Assembly: GCF_036568665.1 (NCBI RefSeq)
Contig: NZ_DATCSD010000336.1
Coordinates: forward strand, 1-34,449
Length of the DNA stretch: 34,449 nucleotides
From: Ohtaekwangia sp036568665
GTDB lineage: Bacteria; Bacteroidota; Bacteroidia; Cytophagales; Cyclobacteriaceae
Reading direction: 5' to 3'
The notes under the pieces are model-generated. The model searched no databases and had not been told where the DNA came from. It saw only the letters and a program-made list of their open reading frames with translations. Numbering within the stretch: position 1 is the first letter of the stretch; every line of letters begins with the position of its first letter. Position numbers and translations under genes: made by a program. Positions 1 through 6,200 of the stretch are shown here, one piece after another.

Positions 1-2360
1 AGGTTACCGGCCATCTGGTTTACGGAGTCCGTCAAGTCTTTCCATGTACCTGCTACACCGGGCACGAATGCCTGTCCACCCAATTTACCTTCGGTACCTA
101 CTTCTCGTGCCACACGTGTTACCTCCGATGCAAAACCACGAAGCTGATCCACCATCGTGTTCAGCGTTTCTTTCAACTGCAGAATTTCTCCGCGTACGTC
201 AACGGTAATTTTCTTGGACAAGTCACCGTTCGCCACAGCCACCGCTACGTTCGCTATATTTCGGATCTGCGCAGTCAGGTTGCCGGCCATCTGGTTTACC
301 GAGTCAGTCAATCCCTTCCATACACCACCAACACCTTTCACTGTTGCCTGTCCGCCAAGTTTACCTTCGCTACCCACTTCACTGGCCACGCGTGTTACTT
401 CCGATGCAAAGGAGTTGAGCTGATCCACCATGGTATTGATCGTGTTCTTCAACTCGAGCATTTCACCTTTCACATCCACCGTAATTTTCTTCGAGAGATC
501 TCCCTTCGCTACGGCTGTTGTTACCTCTGCTATATTTCGCACCTGGTTCGTCAGGTTATCCGCCATTTTGTTTACGGAGTCCGTCAAGTCTTTCCATGTA
601 CCCCCTACACCCGGTACATCTGCCTGGCCACCGAGCTGTCCTTCCGAACCTACTTCGCGCGCCACACGTGTTACTTCTGATCCAAAGGAGTTGAGCTGAT
701 CCACCATCGTGTTGATCGTGTTCTTCAACTCGAGCATTTCTCCGCGCACATCCACCGCGATCTTCTTCGACAAGTCTCCTTTCGCCACCGCTGTTGTTAC
801 CTCTGCTATATTTCGCACCTGGTTGGTAAGGTTCGATGCCATCTGGTTTACGGAGTCTGTCAGGTCTTTCCATGTACCACCAACACCGGGCACATTCGCC
901 TGGCCACCGAGCTGCCCGTCTGAACCTACCTCCCGGGCTACACGCGTTACTTCAGAGGAGAAGGAGTTCAACTGATCCACCATGGTATTGATCGTGTTCT
1001 TCAACTCGAGCAATTCTCCTTTAGCATCCACGGTAATTTTCTTCGACAAGTCTCCGTTCGCCACGGCTGTTGTTACCCCTGCTATATTTCGCACCTGACC
1101 TGTTAAGTTCGATGCCATCTGGTTTACGGAGTCTGTCAAATCTTTCCATACACCACCAACACCTTTTACCGTTGCCTGTCCGCCAAGTTTACCTTCGGTA
1201 CCAACTTCCAATGCCACACGCGTTACTTCCGATCCGAAGGAGTTAAGCTGGTCCACCATGGTATTGATCGTGTTCTTCAACTCCAACATTTCTCCACGAA
1301 CATCCACGGTAATTTTCTTCGACAGGTCTCCGTTCGCAACCGCGGTTGTTACCCCCGCTATATTTCGTACCTGACCGGTTAAGTTCGATGCCATCTGGTT
1401 TACCGAGTCGGTAAGATCTTTCCATATACCACCAACACCTTTTACCGTTGCCTGTCCGCCAAGTTTACCTTCGGTACCAACTTCCAATGCCACACGTGTT
1501 ACTTCCGATCCGAAGGAGTTAAGCTGATCCACCATGGTATTGATCGTGTTCTTCAACTCCAACATTTCTCCACGAACATCCACGGTAATTTTCTTCGACA
1601 AGTCACCGTTCGCTACAGCAGTTGTTACACCTGCTATATTTCGAACCTGGTTGGTTAAGTTACCAGCCATTTGATTTACCGAGTCCGTCAAGTCTTTCCA
1701 TGTACCCCCAACACCCGGTACATCTGCCTGGCCACCGAGCTGTCCTTCGCTACCCACTTCACGCGCCACCCGTGTTACTTCCGATGAGAAGGAGTTGAGC
1801 TGATCCACCATGGTATTGATTGTGTTCTTCAACTCGAGCAATTCTCCCTTAGCATCCACGGTAATTTTCTTCGACAAATCTCCTTTCGCCACCGCGGTAG
1901 TTACCCCCGCTATATTTCGCACCTGGTTGGTTAAGTTACCAGCCATCTGGTTTACTGAATCTGTCAGATCTTTCCATACACCACCAACACCGCGCACCGT
2001 TGCCTGACCACCGAGTCGCCCTTCGGTACCTACCTCGAGGGCTACACGCGTTACTTCTGATGAGAAGGAGTTGAGCTGATCCACCAATGTGTTGATGGTA
2101 TTTTTCAACTCGAGCATTTCTCCCTTTACATCCACGGTAATTTTTTTCGAAAGATTACCGCGCGCGATTGCAGTAGTTACTTCTGCTATATTTCGCACCT
2201 GGTTGGTGAGATTACCGGCCATCTGGTTTACTGAATCGGTGAGATCTTTCCACACTCCATCTACACCTTTTACTTTTGCCTGCCCGCCCAGTTTACCTTC
2301 TGAGCCTACCTCGCGGGCTACACGCGTTACTTCCATGGAGAAGAGATTGAGCTGCTTTAC
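1..2360 (-). repeat. 276-bp in-frame tandem repeat encoding HAMP units
   Basis: The motif gatccaccat, which encodes MVDQ on the minus strand, recurs at about 145, 421, 697, 973, 1249, 1525, 1801 and 2077, with a degenerate form near 2353. The spacing is exactly 276 bp (92 codons) each time, so no indel has accumulated in eight units. Some neighbouring units are almost identical at synonymous sites, for example 1149-1250 against 1425-1526. Others differ mainly in alternating cassettes: VREVGSEGQLGGQADVPG-like against VALEVGTEGKLGGQATVKG-like. This pattern suggests recent duplication or gene conversion. Confidence 0.95.
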
Positions 2361-2909
2361 CATGTCGTTTACTTCTTTGGCAATGCGCGCAAATTCTCCC
2401 TGCAATACATGACCGCCAATTTCCTGCTGCATCTCCTGCGAGAGATTGCCTTTCGCAACAGAACTGATTACGTGCGCGATCTCAATAGTAGGATGTACCA
2501 GATCGGAGATGAGACCGTTCAGTGAATTTACCCCTGTACTCCACGAGCCTTTGGCATTAGGCACCTCTATACGTTCAGTAAGTTTACCTTGCTTGCCGAT
2601 CGTATTACCGGCACGCATAAACTCCTGCATCATTTTTTCATTGAGTGAAATGATATCATTCAGTGTATCGCATATCTTACCGCTAACGCCTACCTGATCG
2701 AAAGGCATACGCACCGTAAAATTACCATTGCGCACTTCGGTGAGTACACGAAGTAATTCGCGGTTATCGAGAATGCCGAGTTGCTGATGATATTCCTGAT
2801 CTATAGGAGAGTGAGAGGATTCTTTTTTTCGAGGTGCCTTCGGACGTGAAAGTACTTCTACAGTATCTCCGTTCTTCGAAGAAGTTACAGCTTTCGTTTT
2901 TTTGCCCAT
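1..2909 (-). CDS. Poly-HAMP sensor protein (likely hybrid histidine kinase), N-terminal part; runs off left edge
   Basis: Reading from ATG at 2909 gives 969 codons open to the window edge. The start is MGKKTKAVTSSKNG, followed by a basic, Ser-rich tail of about 35 residues and then a divergent HAMP-like stretch (LLRVLTEVRNGNFTVRMPF). After that come near-identical 92-residue units with core GGVWKDLTDSVNQMAGNLT, NIAEVTTAVAKGDLSKKITV and LKNTINTMVDQLNSF. No signal peptide or membrane segment is visible, so the protein should be cytoplasmic. HAMP domains relay conformational signals. Long HAMP arrays of this unit length are known from Nik1-type group III hybrid histidine kinases, where they usually precede HisKA, HATPase_c and receiver domains. 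Those would lie beyond the left edge and are not seen, so the kinase role is inferred from family architecture. Eight complete units plus a partial one are visible, and the array may continue. Many apparent ORFs on the other strand here are shadows of this repeat. Confidence 0.9.
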   Translation of the reverse strand, partial: MGKKTKAVTSSKNGDTVEVLSRPKAPRKKESSHSPIDQEYHQQLGILDNRELLRVLTEVRNGNFTVRMPFDQVGVSGKICDTLNDIISLNEKMMQEFMRAGNTIGKQGKLTERIEVPNAKGSWSTGVNSLNGLISDLVHPTIEIAHVISSVAKGNLSQEMQQEIGGHVLQGEFARIAKEVNDMVKQLNLFSMEVTRVAREVGSEGKLGGQAKVKGVDGVWKDLTDSVNQMAGNLTNQVRNIAEVTTAIARGNLSKKITVDVKGEMLELKNTINTLVDQLNSFSSEVTRVALEVGTEGRLGGQATVRGVGGVWKDLTDSVNQMAGNLTNQVRNIAGVTTAVAKGDLSKKITVDAKGELLELKNTINTMVDQLNSFSSEVTRVAREVGSEGQLGGQADVPGVGGTWKDLTDSVNQMAGNLTNQVRNIAGVTTAVANGDLSKKITVDVRGEMLELKNTINTMVDQLNSFGSEVTRVALEVGTEGKLGGQATVKGVGGIWKDLTDSVNQMASNLTGQVRNIAGVTTAVANGDLSKKITVDVRGEMLELKNTINTMVDQLNSFGSEVTRVALEVGTEGKLGGQATVKGVGGVWKDLTDSVNQMASNLTGQVRNIAGVTTAVANGDLSKKITVDAKGELLELKNTINTMVDQLNSFSSEVTRVAREVGSDGQLGGQANVPGVGGTWKDLTDSVNQMASNLTNQVRNIAEVTTAVAKGDLSKKIAVDVRGEMLELKNTINTMVDQLNSFGSEVTRVAREVGSEGQLGGQADVPGVGGTWKDLTDSVNKMADNLTNQVRNIAEVTTAVAKGDLSKKITVDVKGEMLELKNTINTMVDQLNSFASEVTRVASEVGSEGKLGGQATVKGVGGVWKGLTDSVNQMAGNLTAQIRNIANVAVAVANGDLSKKITVDVRGEILQLKETLNTMVDQLRGFASEVTRVAREVGTEGKLGGQAFVPGVAGTWKDLTDSVNQMAGN

Positions 2910-3064
2910 GAGGTAGAAATTTTTAAGTCAAACAATTTACTAGAGAATTACTGAGAAATAACACGAGTACAAGGGTAAAAAGTGTTTTGTCGGAAAATAA
3001 TCCATGATCGGTCAGGCCTTGCGGAATTGATTCTACAGCGCAGGACATTTAGTGTATAAATAAA

Positions 3065-3094
3065 AAAGTATGCCAGGGCGGCCCGGCATACTTT
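3065..3094 (-). terminator. Rho-independent terminator of the PfpI-family gene
   Basis: A perfect 10-bp inverted repeat (aaagtatgcc / ggcatacttt) encloses a GC-rich 10-nt loop that can add a ggg/ccc pair. Read on the minus strand it starts about 20 bp after the stop at 3115 and is followed by a T run at 3062-3067, the usual intrinsic terminator arrangement. Confidence 0.85.
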
Positions 3095-3114
3095 ATAGAG
3101 GGGTTGGAAATGTT

Positions 3115-3669
3115 TTACTCCTGGTGAACGCCTTCGGCAATCTCTTCAATCATCTTTTTGCAAAAGGCCGGAAGATCTTTCGGGCTGCGACTGGTAACCA
3201 GTCCGTTGTCTACCACTACTTCGCGATCTACCCAGTTAGCACCGGCATTAATCAGATCGGTACGGATAGAAGGGTAAGACGTAACTTCACGTCCCTCCAT
3301 TAGTCCTGTTTCAATCAGCGTCCACGGTCCGTGGCATATAGCTGCTATAGGTTTATGTGCCTGTATAAATTCCGTTACGAAATTTACTGCATCTTCATCT
3401 ATACGCAGGTGATCCGGATTGATAACACCACCGGGTAGAACCAATGCATCATAGTCGTCTGCACGTACATCATCTACGACCTTATCGACCGCATACTCTT
3501 TGCCCCAGTTCTTCTCTGCCCACGCTTTTATCTTGCCTTTCTCCAGCGATACAACTTCTACCGTGGCTCCTGCTTCCTTCAATGCTTTGATCGGCTCTGT
3601 AAATTCAGATTCTTCAAAACCATGCGTGGCCAACACCGCTACCTTTTTGTCATTGAGTTTTGCTCCCAT
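3115..3669 (-). CDS. DJ-1/PfpI family protein (type 1 glutamine amidotransferase-like)
   Basis: This 184-residue protein is a single PfpI/DJ-1 domain of normal family length. Visible signatures are KVAVLATHGFEESEF at the N terminus (the acidic residues near 19-20 typically assist the nucleophile), ALVLPGG near residue 80, and the nucleophile elbow AAICHGPW with Cys112 and His113. Family members are described as intracellular peptidases, chaperones or deglycases acting on glycated proteins and nucleotides; the substrate cannot be told from sequence. The ATG at 3669 is followed directly by the conserved first beta strand. The gene is monocistronic, with its own terminator, and is divergent from the DUF6766-type gene at 3841 across 171 bp holding two palindromes. 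A stress-response role is an inference from the family. Confidence 0.9.
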   Translation of the reverse strand: MGAKLNDKKVAVLATHGFEESEFTEPIKALKEAGATVEVVSLEKGKIKAWAEKNWGKEYAVDKVVDDVRADDYDALVLPGGVINPDHLRIDEDAVNFVTEFIQAHKPIAAICHGPWTLIETGLMEGREVTSYPSIRTDLINAGANWVDREVVVDNGLVTSRSPKDLPAFCKKMIEEIAEGVHQE

Positions 3670-3702
3670 TCTTGTGGTTGATTTAGTGGTTGATTATATA
3701 TA

Positions 3703-3725
3703 CGGTATATCCAGCAGATATACCG
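3703..3725. promoter_or_regulatory. Inverted repeat between divergent pfpI-like and DUF6766 genes
   Basis: Perfect 8-bp arms cggtatat / atataccg are separated by 7 nt. The element lies 34-56 bp upstream of the pfpI-like start, so it could be an operator or a 5' UTR hairpin. No regulator is linked to it. Confidence 0.35.
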
Positions 3726-3769
3726 GTTTGCTTTTCGATAAGTCATAAAGAAAATAAAAAAGCATGCCT

Positions 3770-3781
3770 CAGGTATACCTG
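3770..3781. promoter_or_regulatory. 12-bp palindrome upstream of the DUF6766 gene
   Basis: CAGGTATACCTG is a perfect palindrome about 60 bp upstream of the ATG at 3841, where a repressor site would be plausible. It shares the GGTATA/TATACC core with the inverted repeat at 3703-3725, which could reflect one regulator. The genome-wide richness in TATA makes chance more likely than usual. Confidence 0.3.
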
Positions 3782-3840
3782 CAAAGTAGTCAGTATGCAG
3801 GCATAATCTTTGGCGCCCTGCCCAGGATAAAAGATCACTT

Positions 3841-4515
3841 ATGATTGAGGATAAAAAGCCGCAGCATTCATTCTGGTATAGAAACAGTTTATCACTTGTG
3901 CTGATCGCCTGTTTTCTGTTGGCATTTGCAGGACAAACCTATACCGGCTGGATGGAGCATAATGATGACCTTGAAAAATTACAGGCACCTCCTATACCAT
4001 TACGCGAGTATATTTTATCGGGACATTACCTGCAGGTAACATTTGAAAATTGGGAGAGTGAATTTTTGCAAATGTTCATGTATGTGATGCTTACTATATT
4101 TCTGCGTCAGCAAGGTTCAAGTGAATCGAAATCATTGGATGAACCGGAAGAAGTAGATCGGGAGCCAGTGCCGCATGCTGATGCACCGTGGCCGGTAAAG
4201 AGGGGCGGCTGGTGGCTAAGCCTCTATAAACGATCGTTGACACTCGCGTTTATTATACTTTTTACGATAAGCTTCTGGCTGCATGCTTACGGAAGTTTGC
4301 AAGACTATAATGAGGAGCAACGTCTGCGCCACGAACCGGTGCAAACAATGCGTGAATATATAGGCAGCACGCGTCTTTGGTTCGAGTCTTTTCAAAACTG
4401 GCAAAGTGAATTTGTAGCAGTAACATCTATTGTTTTACTGTCTATATTTTTACGACAGAAAGGCTCACCCGAATCCAAACCAGTAGATGCTCCCATCGCG
4501 GAAACAGGCAATTGA
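3841..4515 (+). CDS. DUF6766-type integral membrane protein with internal duplication
   Basis: This 224-residue protein has four predicted membrane helices in two pairs. Residues about 10-100 and 128-214 are two copies of one module. Each copy begins with a Tyr/Arg-bearing helix (FWYRNSLSLVLIACFLLAFA; LYKRSLTLAFIILFTISFW) and contains REYI, then E/Q-NW-SEF, then a helix ending IFLRQ-GS-ESK. The ending LRQKGSPESKPV is the pattern I associate with DUF6766, a family of unknown function; that name is from memory. No catalytic residues stand out. The linker (about residues 100-125) is acidic. The conserved SEF sits at the membrane border in both halves. The gene is single, with a terminator at 4536-4561. 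Confidence 0.8.
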   Translation: MIEDKKPQHSFWYRNSLSLVLIACFLLAFAGQTYTGWMEHNDDLEKLQAPPIPLREYILSGHYLQVTFENWESEFLQMFMYVMLTIFLRQQGSSESKSLDEPEEVDREPVPHADAPWPVKRGGWWLSLYKRSLTLAFIILFTISFWLHAYGSLQDYNEEQRLRHEPVQTMREYIGSTRLWFESFQNWQSEFVAVTSIVLLSIFLRQKGSPESKPVDAPIAETGN

Positions 4516-4535
4516 ACCTTGAACTATAAAAGACG

Positions 4536-4561
4536 AAGGCTGCTCCCGAAAGAGCAGCCTT
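4536..4561 (+). terminator. Rho-independent terminator of the DUF6766 gene
   Basis: Perfect 10-bp stem aaggctgctc / gagcagcctt with a 6-nt loop, 21 bp after the stop codon and followed by a T run on the plus strand. On the minus strand the same hairpin lies directly after the TPP aptamer at 4567-4677 and is followed by a weaker T-rich stretch, so it could also end transcripts from that side. Confidence 0.85.
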
Positions 4562-4566
4562 TTTAT

Positions 4567-4677
4567 CTTTCACTTCGTTTACCTACGCCAGCATTATCTG
4601 GATCAGGCAGTGGGAATATTTCTCAGCCGTATTCATTTTACAACCTATCAAATTGAGCACTCCCAACGAAACGAAAG
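4567..4677 (-). promoter_or_regulatory. TPP riboswitch (THI element), orphan
   Basis: Read on the minus strand, this region carries the hallmark blocks of the thiamine pyrophosphate aptamer in order: GGGAGTGCTC (consensus GGGGTGC), GGCTGAGA (the CTGAGA box), then CCTGATCCAGATAATGC followed by TGGCGTAGG (consensus CCTGATCTGG.TAAT.CCAGCGTAGG). The outer P1 stem pairs 4665-4677 with 4567-4579 over 13 positions, two of them G-U. TPP binding by such elements normally represses thiamine biosynthesis or transport genes just downstream. Here, downstream on the minus strand is only the hairpin at 4536-4561 and then the antisense strand of the DUF6766 gene. The next minus-strand gene is pfpI-like, about 900 bp away, so the riboswitch has no obvious target. 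Confidence 0.9.
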
Positions 4678-4793
4678 ATGCATGACAACAATAAAACATT
4701 ATGCCGGTCGGATATATGTTTGTTCGGTAATTTTGATAGGCGGAACATGTATTTAAAATATGTATAAAAAAATGCCCACTCGTAGAAACTATA

Positions 4794-4801
4794 TATCTTT
4801 G
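4794..4801 (+). promoter_or_regulatory. Possible Bacteroidota -7 element upstream of the Ku/LigD operon
   Basis: TATCTTTG fits the Bacteroidota sigma-A -7 consensus TAnnTTTG and would give a leader of roughly 60 nt before the ATG at 4869. No convincing TTG -33 element is seen at the expected distance, so this is tentative. Confidence 0.35.
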
Positions 4802-4868
4802 CAGTGTGTTTTGTTAGCTCTTCGTAAGGGTATAATTTTTTTACTGTATACGCGCTAAACCCTCAGGT

Positions 4869-5345
4869 ATGGCAACACGCTGGACAGGAACACTGGAATT
4901 TGGCTTGGTCACAATCCCATTCAAGATCGGAACAAAAGAGATTCGCCCCGGTGCTGACTCTCCTGATCTTGAAAAAGGTAACATTATACGCATCGTTGAT
5001 TTCTTTTCGAAAGATGAAATCAACCTCTCACAATTCAATGCATCATTTCATATAGAGCCGGATAAAGATGGTTCGCACGCTTTCACGTTATTTCAGGATG
5101 GACTGATGAAGAATAATAAAGTAGCCATTGGCAGTTTTAACATGGATGAGAGCAAGTATATATGCCTGCTGCATGCAGAAGACGATGGCATATGTTTTGA
5201 GCTGGGCGAATCTTTTGTAGACGAAGAATCTCTGGAAGATCATCTGGCGAAGCAGGCTATGAGTGATGAACCGGAAGTGAAACGCGCATCACGATTTATA
5301 AGCATGAAGAAATTCTTTGCCATGCCGGGTGTGAAATTCTTTTAG
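4869..5345 (+). CDS. Mini-Ku: Ku-family protein with internal deletion and no C-terminal region
   Basis: This 158-residue protein is clearly Ku-related. Its first 20 residues (MATRWTGTLEFGLVTIPFKI) match the start of the neighbouring Ku (MKAIWTGAIGFGLVNIPVKL). From residue 36 on (KGNIIRIVDFF, FHIEPDKDGSHAF, KVAIGSF) it aligns without gaps to Ku from residue 85 (KSKVIEITDF, YYLEPERSGSRAY, KAAVGSF). About 49 residues of the N-terminal part are therefore missing. The protein also ends near where Ku begins its C-terminal helical and basic region, so that LigD-binding/dimerisation part is absent. Typical bacterial Ku is 250-300 residues. The frame is clean, the start is normal and the gene heads the operon 93 bp before ku, which argues for a retained gene rather than decay. 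Function is unknown: a modulator or heterodimer partner of Ku is an inference; a decaying paralogue is the alternative. Confidence 0.85.
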   Translation: MATRWTGTLEFGLVTIPFKIGTKEIRPGADSPDLEKGNIIRIVDFFSKDEINLSQFNASFHIEPDKDGSHAFTLFQDGLMKNNKVAIGSFNMDESKYICLLHAEDDGICFELGESFVDEESLEDHLAKQAMSDEPEVKRASRFISMKKFFAMPGVKFF

Positions 5346-5438
5346 TACTTTCTTTTTTTCCTCTTTCTTATTCGCAGCGGGTCCACAAATGATGCGCTGG
5401 CATATTATTTAACAGATGCCTGTGTAAACCGCATACAC

Positions 5439-6200
5439 ATGAAAGCAATCTGGACAGGAGCTATTGGCTTTGGACTCGTAAACATTCCCGTAAAATTATA
5501 TAGTGCTACGCAGGCAAGTGAGCTCGATCTTGATATGCTGGATAAGAAAGATCATGCACACATTCGCTTTCACCGCGTGAATGAGGAAACAGGTAAAGAA
5601 GTAACGTGGCAAAATATAGTGAAGGCCTATAAATACCAGGGTGAATACGTTGTGCTGGATGATAAGGATTTTGAAAGAGCCAACCCTAAAAAAAGTAAAG
5701 TGATAGAGATCACAGATTTTGTGATGGAAGAGGAGATCGACCCTATATATTATGAAACACCCTATTACCTGGAGCCGGAGCGATCGGGTTCACGCGCGTA
5801 TAGCTTGCTGCATGAAGCACTGATAAAAAGTGAAAAGGCTGCTGTAGGAAGTTTTGTGTTACGCAGTCGCGAGCACTTATGTATACTTCGCCCGTATGAT
5901 AAAGCGATTGTGCTGAACCGGATTCGTTTTGCCGAAGAGATACGCGATGCTTCTGAATTAAAGTTACCAGCCACTAAACCCAAAGCCGGTGAATTGAAGA
6001 TGGCACTGTCGCTGGTGGATCAGCTCACGTCATCGTTCAACATTTCTAAATTCAAGGATACGTATTCAGCGGAGTTGCGTAAATTGATCAAAGCAAAAGC
6101 GACCGGTAAGAAGACGGAGTTTCCGAAGTTGAAAGTAACGCACCGTAAAACTACCGACCTCATGTCGCAATTGAAGGCTAGTCTTAAACGCGCATCGTAA
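5439..6200 (+). CDS. ku: Ku: non-homologous end-joining DNA end-binding protein
   Basis: A full-length bacterial Ku of 253 residues. Ku dimers form a ring that threads onto double-strand DNA ends and recruits LigD. Visible family signatures are IWTGAIGFGLVNIPVKLY at the N terminus, FHRVNEETGKEV, YEL/YLEPERSGSRAYSLL around residues 109-124, KAAVGSFVLRSREHL at 133-147, and the C-terminal helices (LSLVDQLTSSFNISKFKDTY, then LRKLIKAKATGK) that close the dimer. A Lys-rich tail follows. The gene is second in the operon, and its TAA overlaps the ligD ATG by one base (TAATG), implying translational coupling and roughly matched amounts of the two partners. Assignment is certain from sequence and context. 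Confidence 0.97.
   Translation: MKAIWTGAIGFGLVNIPVKLYSATQASELDLDMLDKKDHAHIRFHRVNEETGKEVTWQNIVKAYKYQGEYVVLDDKDFERANPKKSKVIEITDFVMEEEIDPIYYETPYYLEPERSGSRAYSLLHEALIKSEKAAVGSFVLRSREHLCILRPYDKAIVLNRIRFAEEIRDASELKLPATKPKAGELKMALSLVDQLTSSFNISKFKDTYSAELRKLIKAKATGKKTEFPKLKVTHRKTTDLMSQLKASLKRAS

Noticed and set aside
157..2697. Several plus-strand ORFs of 60-107 codons with similar sequence to each other
   Set aside because: They are the complementary strand of the HAMP repeat. The minus-strand frame is continuous and gives clear HAMP sequence.
4841..5038. Minus-strand ORF opposite mini-Ku
   Set aside because: It is a shadow frame; the plus frame has clear Ku homology.
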